A stretch of DNA of 64,000 bases from Actinocorallia sp. API 0066. Lineage in GTDB: Bacteria; Actinomycetota; Actinomycetes; Streptosporangiales; Streptosporangiaceae. A program made the translations under genes and the position numbers. Shown piece after piece: positions 43,526 through 52,576 of the stretch. How positions within the stretch are numbered: position 1 is the stretch's first letter; every line of letters starts with the position of its first letter. A model generated the notes under the pieces. It saw only the letters and a program-made list of their open reading frames with translations, made no database searches and had not been told where the DNA came from. Where the stretch lies: positions 124,001 to 188,000 of the forward strand of contig NZ_JAJLQY010000012.1 of NCBI RefSeq assembly GCF_020991275.1, given 5' to 3'.

Positions 43526-43531
43526 TAGACT
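43526..43531 (+). promoter_or_regulatory. Putative -10 element (TAGACT) upstream of tig
   Basis: TAGACT lies 131 bp before the GTG of tig in the stretch between tRNA-Pro and tig. No clear -35 is present. If used, tig has a leader of about 125 nt. Confidence 0.3.
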
Positions 43532-43662
43532 TGACGCCGCACAGGCATGTGTTGCCGCCCGAATCGATCGAGTGAGAGACCGGCGGCCGCTCGCGCCGCG
43601 CGGGGCGAGGTCCTGCGGCGTGCCGAGCCGTGTGTACCGCCGGATCAAGGAGACCTGCCCCA

Positions 43663-45066
43663 GTGAAGACCGCTGTCGAGGAGCTGACCCCGACCCGGGT
43701 GAAGCTCACCATCGAAGTTCCGTTCGAAGAGCTCAAGCCGAGCCTCGACAAGGCTTACAAGGAGCTCGCCAAGCAGGTGCGGCTCAAGGGCTTCCGCCCG
43801 GGCAAGGCCCCCGCCGCCCTCATCGACCAGTACGTCGGCCGTGGCGCGGTGCTGCAGGAGGCCGTCAACGACGCGCTGCCCGGCCTGTACGGCGCGGCCA
43901 TCGAGGAGCAGGAACTCTTCGTCCTGTCGCAGCCCGAGGTCGAGGTGACCCGGCTGGACGACGGCAAGGAGCTGGAGTTCACCGCCGAGGTGGACATCCG
44001 CCCGTCCTTCGAGGTGCCCGAGTACGACGGCCTGCCGGTGACGGTCGACGAGGCCGTGGTGACCGACGAGGAGATCGCGCAGACCCTCGACAACCTCCGC
44101 GACCGGTTCGCGACCCTGACCGTCGTCGAGCGCGCGGCCGCCGAGAAGGACACCGTCACGATCGACCTCGCGGTCCAGATCGACGGCACGGACGTCGAGG
44201 ACGCGGCCACCAAGGGCTTCACCTACGAGGTGGGCTCCGAGGGCGCCGTCGAGGGCCTGAACGACGCGGTGACGGGCCTGTCGGTGGGCGAGTCCAAGAC
44301 CTTCAAGTCCACCCTCCCGGCCGGTGAGCGCGCCGGTGAAGAGGCGGATGTGACGGTCACCGTCCAGGCGGTGAAGGTCAAGGAGCTGCCCGAGGCCGAC
44401 GACGAGTTCGCCCAGCTCGCCTCGGAGTTCGACACGGTCGAGGAGCTGCGCGAGGACGTGCGCAAGCGCCTGGACCGGCAGAAGAAGCTGAACCAGCTCT
44501 CCCAGGCGCGTGACAACGCGCTGGAGGCGCTGTTGGAGAAGGTCGAGATCCCGCTGCCGGACAGCGTGGTGGAGACGGAGCTGAAGCGCCGTAACGAGCA
44601 GCTCGACCAGCAGCTCACCTACTCGGGCCTGACCCGCGAGTCCTACCTGGCGGAGGAGGGCAAGACGGCCGAGGAGTTCGAGGCCGAGCTCGCCGACGCC
44701 GCCGGCAAGGCCGTCAAGGGTGGCTTCATCCTCGACCAGTTGGCCCTCGACGAGGAGCTGGGCGTCGAGAACGAGGAGCTCAGCGAGTACGTGGTGAGCC
44801 AGGCCATGCAGATGGGTCTGCCGCCGCAGCAGCTCGCGCAGTTCCTGACCGAGAACAACCAGATCCCGGCGCTGGTCGCCGAGGTGCTGCGGTCCAAGGC
44901 GCTGAACCTCGTGGTCGAGCATGTCAAGATCACGGACTCGGCGGGCAACGAGCTCGACGTCGAGCGGCTCCGCCGCCAGATCGACGGCGAGAGCGAGCAG
45001 GCCGAGGACGCCGAGGGCGCTGACGACGAGGCCGCGGAGAAGAAGGAAGAGTCCGCCGCCGAGTAG
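43663..45066 (+). CDS. tig: Trigger factor (ribosome-associated chaperone, FKBP-type PPIase)
   Basis: Encodes 467 aa. The ribosome-binding signature GFRPGKAP lies near residue 46. A central FKBP-type PPIase domain (about 155-240, with [14 protein letters not shown]) and a helical C-terminal chaperone domain follow; the tail after residue 440 is Glu/Ala-rich and acidic, as in other actinomycetes. GTG 43663 has AAGGAGA upstream. It heads the conserved tig-clpP1-clpP2-clpX cluster and ends in its own terminator. Confidence 0.96.
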   Translation: MKTAVEELTPTRVKLTIEVPFEELKPSLDKAYKELAKQVRLKGFRPGKAPAALIDQYVGRGAVLQEAVNDALPGLYGAAIEEQELFVLSQPEVEVTRLDDGKELEFTAEVDIRPSFEVPEYDGLPVTVDEAVVTDEEIAQTLDNLRDRFATLTVVERAAAEKDTVTIDLAVQIDGTDVEDAATKGFTYEVGSEGAVEGLNDAVTGLSVGESKTFKSTLPAGERAGEEADVTVTVQAVKVKELPEADDEFAQLASEFDTVEELREDVRKRLDRQKKLNQLSQARDNALEALLEKVEIPLPDSVVETELKRRNEQLDQQLTYSGLTRESYLAEEGKTAEEFEAELADAAGKAVKGGFILDQLALDEELGVENEELSEYVVSQAMQMGLPPQQLAQFLTENNQIPALVAEVLRSKALNLVVEHVKITDSAGNELDVERLRRQIDGESEQAEDAEGADDEAAEKKEESAAE

Positions 45067-45088
45067 TAATAAGTCCGAAAAGTCCGAT

Positions 45089-45125
45089 ACGCCCCGCGAG
45101 TCAGGTAATGGCGCGCGGGGCGTGT
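45089..45125 (+). terminator. Terminator of tig
   Basis: ACGCCCCGCG and its exact complement flank a 15-nt loop, followed by GTCTATT, 22 bp after the tig stop codon. Confidence 0.75.
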
Positions 45126-45138
45126 CTATTCCCGCCCT

Positions 45139-45152
45139 GTTCGCTCCCGGCC
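45139..45152 (+). promoter_or_regulatory. Possible ClgR-type operator upstream of clpP1
   Basis: GTTCGC-n5-GCC matches the GTTCGC-n5-GCG operator of the ClgR regulator (known for clp genes of Streptomyces and Corynebacterium) except for one base, and lies 143 bp before clpP1. Confidence 0.4.
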
Positions 45153-45294
45153 AAACCCAAGGATGGCAAAAGTCCGGAGGGTACGCCCCCAGCGAAAAGG
45201 ACCCCCGTATGGCGTGACCCCGCGGCGCGGCGCGTTAGTGTCCAAGCATCCGAATGTTCAGGTCCTGAACGCCAGACACCTACGGAGGAACAGG

Positions 45295-45927
45295 GTGAGC
45301 AAGCCTCCGACCTTCCACGAGCCGGTCGTCGCCCGCGAGGGGAGCATGCCCGCGATCATGGCCCAGGAGGCACTGCACCAGCAGCTCCTGCGCAAGCGGA
45401 TCGTGGTGCTCGGCCAGCAGGTGGACGACGACATCGCCAACCGCCTGTGCGCCGAGCTGCTGCTGCTTTCGGCCGAGGACGGCAAGCGCGACATCACGTT
45501 CTACATCAACTCCCCGGGCGGCTCCGTCACGGCCGGCATGGCGATCTACGACATCATGGAGTACGTGCCCAACGACATCGTGACCGTGGGCATGGGCCTG
45601 GCGGCGTCGATGGGTCAGTTCCTGCTGTGCGCGGGCACGCCGGGCAAGCGCTACGCCCTCCCGCACGCGCGGATCATGATGCACCAGCCGTCCGGCGGCA
45701 TCGGCGGCACCGCCTCGGACATCAAGATCCAGGCCGAGCAGATGCTCTACGTCAAGAGCACGCTGGCCGAGCGCATCGCCTTCCACACCGGTCAGACCGT
45801 CGAGCAGATCACCACCGACTCCGACCGCGACCGCTGGTTCACCGCTGACGAGGCGCGGGCCTACGGCCTGGTGGACCACGTGATCACCAGCGCCACCGAG
45901 GTCCCCTCCGAGGGCCCGGTCTCTTGA
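45295..45927 (+). CDS. clpP1: ATP-dependent Clp protease proteolytic subunit ClpP1
   Basis: Encodes 210 aa. Catalytic residues are Ser105 in AASMGQ, His130 in MMHQPSGG and Asp179 in DRDRWF. GGAGGAA precedes GTG 45295; frames extending left to 45163 have no ribosome site and an unlikely composition. A later ATG (45349) would mark the mature N-terminus after propeptide loss. It overlaps the start of clpP2 by a few bases of untranslated leader only (clpP2 ATG is 21 bp later). Confidence 0.96.
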   Translation: MSKPPTFHEPVVAREGSMPAIMAQEALHQQLLRKRIVVLGQQVDDDIANRLCAELLLLSAEDGKRDITFYINSPGGSVTAGMAIYDIMEYVPNDIVTVGMGLAASMGQFLLCAGTPGKRYALPHARIMMHQPSGGIGGTASDIKIQAEQMLYVKSTLAERIAFHTGQTVEQITTDSDRDRWFTADEARAYGLVDHVITSATEVPSEGPVS

Positions 45928-45947
45928 TGAGGGAGAGGAACCGCCAC

Positions 45948-46598
45948 ATGGACATCCGCGCGGGCGGCGTGCAGCCGGTCGACAGCCGCTACATCATCCC
46001 GTCCTTCGTCGAGCGCACGGCGTACGGCGTCAAGGAGATGAACCCGTACAACAAGCTCTTCGAGGAGCGCATCATCTTCCTCGGGGTGCAGATCGACGAC
46101 GCGTCCGCCAACGACGTCATGGCGCAGCTGCTGACCCTGGAGTCCATCGACCCGGACCGGGACATCAGCATCTACATCAACTCTCCCGGTGGCTCGTTCA
46201 CGGCCATGACGGCCATCTACGACACGATGCAGTTCGTCAAGCCGGACATCCAGACCGTCTGCATCGGCCAGGCCGCCTCCGCGGCCGCCGTGCTGCTGTC
46301 GGCCGGGACGCCGGGCAAGCGCGCCGCGCTGCCGCACGCCCGCATCCTGATCCACCAGCCCGCCACCGAGGGCACCTACGGCCAGGGTTCGGACATCGAG
46401 ATCCAGGCGCGCGAGATCATGCGGATCCGCGAGCAGTTGGAGACGATCCTCGCCCGGCACAGCGGTAAGGCCGTCGAAGACGTCCGTCAGGACATCGAGC
46501 GCGACAAGATCCTCACCGCGGACGAGGCCAAGGTCTACGGTCTGATCGACGACGTCTTCGTCAGCAAGAAGCGCCGAGTGGAGGTAGTGTCTTCGTAA
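45948..46598 (+). CDS. clpP2: ATP-dependent Clp protease proteolytic subunit ClpP2
   Basis: Encodes 216 aa. Catalytic residues are Ser111 in [10 protein letters not shown], His136 in ILIHQPA and Asp186 in ERDKIL. GGGAGAGGA at 45930-45938 serves ATG 45948; a second ATG at 45927 overlaps the clpP1 stop but lacks a ribosome site. In actinomycetes ClpP1 and ClpP2 form a mixed double-ring protease that works with ClpX, encoded 174 bp downstream. Confidence 0.96.
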   Translation: MDIRAGGVQPVDSRYIIPSFVERTAYGVKEMNPYNKLFEERIIFLGVQIDDASANDVMAQLLTLESIDPDRDISIYINSPGGSFTAMTAIYDTMQFVKPDIQTVCIGQAASAAAVLLSAGTPGKRAALPHARILIHQPATEGTYGQGSDIEIQAREIMRIREQLETILARHSGKAVEDVRQDIERDKILTADEAKVYGLIDDVFVSKKRRVEVVSS

Positions 46599-46772
46599 GA
46601 CGGCGCTAAGTTCGGGCACCCCCCGGCTTCGTGGCCACGGCCCCGGAGGCGGGGGATGTGACCCGGCGCCCCGGAGACGGTACCGTCGAAGCAGCCTCTG
46701 CTCGATGGCCCGCGAGGGAGACTCCCGCGGTCCACCGGGTCCCAGGCGGCCCCATGAAAAGGAGACAACCGG

Positions 46773-48044
46773 GTGGCACGCATCGGTGACGGTGGTGACC
46801 TGCTGAAGTGTTCCTTCTGCGGTAAGTCCCAGAAGCAGGTCAAGAAGCTCATCGCGGGCCCGGGTGTATACATCTGCGACGAGTGCATCGATCTCTGCAA
46901 CGAGATCATCGAGGAGGAGCTCTCGGAGAGCTCGGACCTCAAGTGGGACTCCCTGCCCAAGCCGCGCGAGATCTACGAGTTCCTCGACGGCTACGTCATC
47001 GGGCAGGAGAAGGCCAAGAAGGCGCTGAGCGTCGCGGTCTACAACCACTACAAGCGGATCCAGTCCGGGGAGTCCCGGGACGACGGGGTCGAGCTGGCCA
47101 AGTCGAACATCCTGTTGCTCGGCCCGACCGGATCCGGCAAGACCCTCCTCGCGCAGACGCTCGCGAAGCTGCTGAACGTGCCGTTCGCGATCGCGGACGC
47201 CACGGCCCTGACCGAGGCCGGCTATGTCGGCGAAGACGTCGAGAACATCCTGCTGAAGCTCATCCAGGCCGCGGATTACGACGTCAAGAAGGCCGAGACC
47301 GGCATTATCTACATCGACGAGGTCGACAAGATCGCCCGCAAGAGCGAGAACCCGTCGATCACCCGCGACGTGTCGGGTGAGGGCGTGCAGCAGGCCCTGC
47401 TGAAGATCCTGGAGGGCACCACCGCCTCGGTGCCGCCGCAGGGCGGGCGCAAGCACCCGCATCAGGAGTTCATCCAGATCGACACGACGAACGTGCTGTT
47501 CATCTGCGGCGGCGCGTTCTCCGGCCTCGAGAAGATCATCGAGGCCCGGGTGGGCAAGCAGGGCATGGGCTTCGGCGCGGTCATCCGCTCGAAGGTGGAC
47601 TTCACCAAGAACACCGACGTGTTCGCCGAGGTCATGCCGGAGGACCTGCTGAAGTTCGGGATGATCCCCGAGTTCGTGGGCCGGCTGCCGATCATCACCA
47701 GCGCGCACAACCTCGACCGGGACGCGCTCATCAACATCCTGACCGAGCCGAAGAACGCGCTGATCAAGCAGTACCGGCGGCTGTTCGAGCTGGACGGGGT
47801 GGAGCTGGAGTTCACCGACGACGCGCTTGAGGCCGTCGCCGACCAGGCGATCCTGCGCGGCACCGGGGCCCGGGGCCTGCGCGCGATCCTGGAGGAGGTC
47901 CTCCTGTCGGTGATGTACGAGGTGCCGTCCCGGCAGGACGTCGCCCAGGTCGTCATCACCCGCGAGTCGGTGTTGGAGCACGTCAACCCGACGCTGATCC
48001 CGCGCGATCGCGGCAAGCGCGAGCCGCGCGAGAAGAGCGCCTGA
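46773..48044 (+). CDS. clpX: ATP-dependent Clp protease ATPase subunit ClpX
   Basis: Encodes 423 aa. The N-terminal zinc-binding domain has [14 protein letters not shown] and later CDEC (C4 type). Walker A is [10 protein letters not shown] and Walker [10 protein letters not shown]. The sensor and arginine-finger region ends [20 protein letters not shown] precedes GTG 46773. ClpX unfolds and feeds substrates to ClpP1P2. A strong terminator follows. Confidence 0.97.
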   Translation: MARIGDGGDLLKCSFCGKSQKQVKKLIAGPGVYICDECIDLCNEIIEEELSESSDLKWDSLPKPREIYEFLDGYVIGQEKAKKALSVAVYNHYKRIQSGESRDDGVELAKSNILLLGPTGSGKTLLAQTLAKLLNVPFAIADATALTEAGYVGEDVENILLKLIQAADYDVKKAETGIIYIDEVDKIARKSENPSITRDVSGEGVQQALLKILEGTTASVPPQGGRKHPHQEFIQIDTTNVLFICGGAFSGLEKIIEARVGKQGMGFGAVIRSKVDFTKNTDVFAEVMPEDLLKFGMIPEFVGRLPIITSAHNLDRDALINILTEPKNALIKQYRRLFELDGVELEFTDDALEAVADQAILRGTGARGLRAILEEVLLSVMYEVPSRQDVAQVVITRESVLEHVNPTLIPRDRGKREPREKSA

Positions 48045-48068
48045 CGCCGCGAGGCGCATCGGTGTGCG

Positions 48069-48096
48069 GAAGCCCGGCCGGTTCGGCCGGGCTTCT
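48069..48096 (+). terminator. Terminator of clpX
   Basis: A perfect 12-bp stem (GAAGCCCGGCCG and its complement) with a 3-nt loop, 24 bp after the stop codon. Confidence 0.85.
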
Positions 48097-48156
48097 CCGC
48101 TGTCCGGGGTCTGCGATTCGGCCGGAAAACGAGAGTCTCGGTGCGGCGATCACCGC

Positions 48157-48162
48157 TAAAGT
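48157..48162 (+). promoter_or_regulatory. Putative -10 element (TAAAGT) for a leaderless Hsp90-like transcript
   Basis: TAAAGT ends 8 nt before ATG 48171, with no ribosome-binding sequence in between. Confidence 0.4.
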
Positions 48163-48170
48163 TTCCCGCT

Positions 48171-49988
48171 ATGTCCGTTGATCAGCCGGGTGGGCACACC
48201 TTCCAGGTCGACCTGCGGGGTCTGGTGGACCTGCTGTCGCACCATCTGTACTCAAGTCCCAGGGTGTACCTGCGGGAGCTGCTGCAGAACGCGGTGGACG
48301 CCGTCACGGCACGCCGCGCGACGGAGCCGGACGCGCCCGCCGCGATCACCCTGACGCTGGACGGTTCCGGCCTGCGCGTTGACGATCCGGGCGTCGGGTT
48401 GACCGAGGCCGACGTGCACCGGTTCCTCGCGACGATCGGCAGGTCGTCCAAGCGGGACGAGATCGAGGGCGCGCGGCGCGAGTTCCTCGGCCAGTTCGGC
48501 ATCGGCCTGCTCGCGTGTTTTACGGTGGCGGAGGAGATCAGGGTCGTCACCCGGTCGGCGCTCGATCCGGCGGCGCCCGCGGTCGAGTGGCGCGCGGCGT
48601 CCGACGGCACCTACGCGGTACGGCCCGCGCACCGGGACGAACCGGGCACAACCGTCCATCTGACGCCGCGTCCGGGCGCGGAGGAGTGGTTCACCACCCG
48701 CCGCGTGGTGGAGCTGGCCCGGGACTTCGGCTCGCTGCTGCCCTTCCCGGTGACGGTCGAGGCCGACGGCCGCACGGTGCCGATCACCGACGGCGGCGCG
48801 GTGTGGGACCGCGCGTACGCGTCCCCGGCCGAGCGCCGGGCGGCCCTGCTCGCCTACGGCGCCCGCACCCTCGGGTTCACCCCGCTCGACGTCGTCGAAC
48901 TGGACGTGCCGCTGGCGGGCGTGCGCGGCGCCGCGTTCGTGCTGCCGACCGCCGCGAACCCCTCCGACACCGGACGGCACCGGATCTACCTGAAGGGCAT
49001 GCTGCTCGGTGACGCCGTGCGGGGCCTGCTGCCGGAGTGGGCGTTCTTCGTCCGCTGCGTCATCGACACGGACACGCTGCGGCCCACCGCGTCCCGCGAG
49101 GGCCTGTACGAGGACGAGACCCTGGCGGCCGTCCGGGAGGCGCTGGGCGCCCGCCTGCGCGACTGGCTGACCGGCCTGGCCGCCCAGGACCCGGCGCGGC
49201 TCGGCAGGTTCCTCGCCGTGCACAGCCTCGGTGTGAAGGCGCTCGCCAGGCACGACACCGAGCTGTTGGCGATCATGCTGCCGTTCCTGCGTTTTGAGAC
49301 GACCGACGGGCCGGTGACGCTCGCCGAGTTCGCCCGCCGCCACCCCGTCGTGCACGTCGCGCCCTCGGTCGAGGAGTTCCGGCAGGTCGCCGCGATCGCC
49401 GCCGCGCAGGGCATCGGCGTGGTGAACGGCGGCTACACCTACGACCAGGAGCTCGTCGCGCGGCTGCCCGACGTGCTGCCGGGCGTCCAGGTGGCGGAGC
49501 TGGCCGCCGACGTCGTCACCGCCGCGCTGGACGCGGTCCCGGCGGCGGAGGAGCTGGCGCTCGCGCCGTTCCTGGCCGCCGCCCGCGCCGCGCTCGACCC
49601 GCTGGCCTGCGACGTCGTGTTGCGCGCGTTCGAGCCCGCGTCCGTCTCGGCGCTGCACCTGGACTCGCGGGACGCGCGCGGCGAGCGGGCGCGGGCCGAC
49701 CTGGAGGCCGAGTCCGACGACCTGTGGGCGGAGATCCTGGGCGCGCTGAAGTCCAGTGAGCCGCGCACCACGCTCGTGCTCAACCACCGCAGCCCCGCCG
49801 TGCGGCGGCTCGCCGCGCTCACCGACCGGGCGCTGCTGACGGCGGCCGTCGAGGCGCTGTACGCGCAGGCGCTGCTGATGGCGGGCCGCCCGCTGCGCCC
49901 GGCGGACCTGGCGCTGGTGAACCGGGCGTTCGACGCGCTGCTCGGCTGGGCCGCGCGCACCGGCGGATCGGACGGAGAGGGCGCATGA
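48171..49988 (+). CDS. Hsp90-family (HtpG-like) chaperone ATPase
   Basis: Encodes 605 aa. The N-terminal GHKL ATPase domain has YLRELLQNAVDAV, DDPGVGLTEADV, IGRSSKRDE and FGIGLLACF, matching HtpG motifs. The middle domain has YLKGMLLGD and the R-x-x-L/TASREGL block. The C-terminal region is Ala-rich and diverges from classical HtpG; a shortened form compared with the usual 620-640 aa. It is co-transcribed with a large TPR protein (ATGA overlap), which may be its co-chaperone or client adaptor. Confidence 0.88.
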   Translation: MSVDQPGGHTFQVDLRGLVDLLSHHLYSSPRVYLRELLQNAVDAVTARRATEPDAPAAITLTLDGSGLRVDDPGVGLTEADVHRFLATIGRSSKRDEIEGARREFLGQFGIGLLACFTVAEEIRVVTRSALDPAAPAVEWRAASDGTYAVRPAHRDEPGTTVHLTPRPGAEEWFTTRRVVELARDFGSLLPFPVTVEADGRTVPITDGGAVWDRAYASPAERRAALLAYGARTLGFTPLDVVELDVPLAGVRGAAFVLPTAANPSDTGRHRIYLKGMLLGDAVRGLLPEWAFFVRCVIDTDTLRPTASREGLYEDETLAAVREALGARLRDWLTGLAAQDPARLGRFLAVHSLGVKALARHDTELLAIMLPFLRFETTDGPVTLAEFARRHPVVHVAPSVEEFRQVAAIAAAQGIGVVNGGYTYDQELVARLPDVLPGVQVAELAADVVTAALDAVPAAEELALAPFLAAARAALDPLACDVVLRAFEPASVSALHLDSRDARGERARADLEAESDDLWAEILGALKSSEPRTTLVLNHRSPAVRRLAALTDRALLTAAVEALYAQALLMAGRPLRPADLALVNRAFDALLGWAARTGGSDGEGA

Positions 49989-52576
49989 CGGTCGAGGAGA
50001 TCAGGCGGGCGCTGTACGAGGCGCGCGGGCTCGACGGCAGGCAGCGGCTGGAGCGGATGGAACGGCTCGCCGAGCACGCGCGCGCCTGCCCGGACCGGGT
50101 GCTGGAGGTCGAGGTCCTGTCGGCGCTGGTGACGGCGCACGAGTACTCGGCGGAGCGGGCGCGGCTGCCCGTCGTCATCGGGAGGCTGCTCCGGCTGCTC
50201 GACGAGCACCCGGCCGAGGTCGGCGGCTGGTCGCACCAGATCCACTGGTCGCTGAAGTGGATGACCTCGTCGATGATCAAGAACCCGGCGGTGCCGCTTA
50301 CCACGATCGAGCGGTGGATGGACGAGATGGAGCGGCGCTACCGGGAGCGCGGCAACAGCCCACGGCCGGTGCACTCGCTGCGCGCGTCGCTGGCGTTCGA
50401 GATCGGCGACCTGGTGGCGGGCGCCGCGCACACCGAGGCGACGCTCGCGGCCGAGCGCGACGAGCTCGCCGACTGCGCCGCCTGCGAGGCCAACTCCAAC
50501 GGCCACCGGCGGGTGCTGGCGGGCGACGACGTGGGCGCGCTGCTGCTGTGGGAGCCGGTCCTGGACGGGCGGGAGACCTGCGCGCACGAGCCGCACGTGA
50601 CGCTCGCGGACGCGCTGCTGCCGCTGCTGCGCACCGGCGCGGCCGCCGAGGCGCGGTCGGCGCACCTCAAGGGCTATCCGCTGGTCCGGGGCAACGAGCC
50701 GCTGCGCGCCGAGGTCGGCCAGCACGTCGAGTTCTGCGCGCTCACCGGCAACGAGGCGCGCGGGCTTGAGATCGTCGCCGAGCACGTCGCCTGGCTGACC
50801 GACACCGGAGAGGACGCGCACGAGCGGTACGGCTTCCTCGTCGGGGTCGCGGTGCTGCTGCGCCGCCTGTCGGAGCTGGGCATGGACGAGGTGGCGGTGG
50901 GCGCGGCCGGGACGGGCACCGTCGCGTCGCTGCGCGCCGCGATCGAGCCGCAGCTCGCGGCGCTGGCCGCCCGGTACGACGCGCGCAACGGGACGGACCG
51001 GTGGTCGGCGTCGCTCGCGGTGCGGCTGGCGCGGCGGCCGCTGCTGGCGGCGCTGCCGCTGGGCGCGGGCGGCGCGCTGCCCGAGCCCGTCGCCGGGGCC
51101 GTCCCGGAGCCGGTCGGCGAGCCCGGCGCGGACGGCGCGGCGGCGCTGTGGGCGCGGGCCCGGCACGCGTCGGCGCTGCGCGACCCGCGTGCCGACGTGT
51201 TGTGGGCCAGGGCCGTCGAGCTGCCCGCGCCGACGCCTGAGGCCGCCCTGGAGGCCCGGCTGTACGCCGCGCGCGGCGCGGACGGGGAGGACCCGGAGAA
51301 GGCCGCTGAGGCGCTGACTCAGCTGTTCCCGGACCTCGTCGGGCATCCGGCGCTGCGGGTGGAGGCGCTCGCGTCCCTGGCCATCCTGCGGCTGCGGACA
51401 GGCGCGACGGACGAGGGCGCGGCCCTCGCCGTCGAGGCCGCCGAGACCTCGGACGAGCTGTGGGAGGCGGACGGCCTGGACGCCGTCGCCTACCTGTCGG
51501 CCCGCCGCGCCGTGCCCTTCCTGCGGTTCGTCGTCCTGCAGGGCGAAGAGGACGAAGCGGCGATCCAGGACGCGATCGCCCTGTTCGAGGCGGAAGCCGC
51601 GCTCGCCGCCTCACTCGACGTACCGGCAAGGATCGGGCAGTACGCCGAACTCGCCGGACGGTTCCGGATGACGCTGGGCGACGCCGAGGAGGGCACCCGC
51701 CTGATCGCCGACGCGCACGCGCGGTTCCTGGAGACGGGCCAGCACTGGCTGCTTCCGGGGCCCGCGCACCTGCTCGCCGTGCGCGCGCTTGAGGCGGGCG
51801 ACCACGCCGAGGCCGAACGGCTGGTGCGCGAGGCGCTGCGGCTCGGCCCGCCCGTGCTCGGCCGCGCCGACCTCGCCCCGCTCGCCTCGTTCCTCGTCGA
51901 GATCCTCGCCGACCAGCGGGGCCGGGAACTCGACGTTGTGGACACCGCGCTGGAGGCGGCGCGGCTGTGGGCGGACGTGCACGAACCCGACCACCTGCAC
52001 ATGGTGTTCACCGCCGCCCGCGCCTACCTGGGACGGCACGCGCACGGCGAGGCCGCCGCGCTGTTCGAGCAGGTCATCGACAGGGTCGAGACGCCCTACG
52101 ACCCGCCCGCCGTGGCGATGACGCACCGCCAGTACGGCGACGCGCTGCGCGGCACCGGCGACCACCGCGGCGCCGCCGAGCAGTACCTCGCCGCCGCCGC
52201 GCGCGCCGCAGGGCTGGACGACGCGGTACCGATGGAGGCCGAACTGGCCTGGCTCGCGGGCGAGGAGCTGGAGCACTGCGGGCGGGCCACCGAGGCGCTC
52301 GCCGCCTACCGCAGGGCCGCCGCCCTGTGGACGCGGGTGGGCGCGATCGAACCCGAGACGGCCTGCCGCCGGGCCGCCGCCTGGGTCGAGTACTGCCTTG
52401 ACGAGTCCGACGACCCGGGCGCTCCCGACGCCACCGGCCCGGCACAGATGAAGGCGATCCTGGCCGAGCTGGAAGAGCGGGCCGCGGGCACCGTCGATCC
52501 CGAGGTGCGGACGTCGCTCGACGGCCTCATCGAGGGCACCCGCGACCAGCTCGGCTCGATGCTCACCGACCCCTGA
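49985..52576 (+). CDS. Large TPR-like helical repeat protein paired with Hsp90
   Basis: Encodes 863 aa, almost entirely Ala/Glu/Leu/Arg-rich helices in TPR-like repeats; no catalytic motif was seen. The start overlaps the Hsp90-like stop by 4 bp. TPR proteins are the standard partners of eukaryotic Hsp90, though they bind a C-terminal EEVD absent here, so the partnership is inferred from gene order only. The last 14 bp overlap the convergent histidine kinase gene. Confidence 0.8.
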   Translation: MTVEEIRRALYEARGLDGRQRLERMERLAEHARACPDRVLEVEVLSALVTAHEYSAERARLPVVIGRLLRLLDEHPAEVGGWSHQIHWSLKWMTSSMIKNPAVPLTTIERWMDEMERRYRERGNSPRPVHSLRASLAFEIGDLVAGAAHTEATLAAERDELADCAACEANSNGHRRVLAGDDVGALLLWEPVLDGRETCAHEPHVTLADALLPLLRTGAAAEARSAHLKGYPLVRGNEPLRAEVGQHVEFCALTGNEARGLEIVAEHVAWLTDTGEDAHERYGFLVGVAVLLRRLSELGMDEVAVGAAGTGTVASLRAAIEPQLAALAARYDARNGTDRWSASLAVRLARRPLLAALPLGAGGALPEPVAGAVPEPVGEPGADGAAALWARARHASALRDPRADVLWARAVELPAPTPEAALEARLYAARGADGEDPEKAAEALTQLFPDLVGHPALRVEALASLAILRLRTGATDEGAALAVEAAETSDELWEADGLDAVAYLSARRAVPFLRFVVLQGEEDEAAIQDAIALFEAEAALAASLDVPARIGQYAELAGRFRMTLGDAEEGTRLIADAHARFLETGQHWLLPGPAHLLAVRALEAGDHAEAERLVREALRLGPPVLGRADLAPLASFLVEILADQRGRELDVVDTALEAARLWADVHEPDHLHMVFTAARAYLGRHAHGEAAALFEQVIDRVETPYDPPAVAMTHRQYGDALRGTGDHRGAAEQYLAAAARAAGLDDAVPMEAELAWLAGEELEHCGRATEALAAYRRAAALWTRVGAIEPETACRRAAAWVEYCLDESDDPGAPDATGPAQMKAILAELEERAAGTVDPEVRTSLDGLIEGTRDQLGSMLTDP

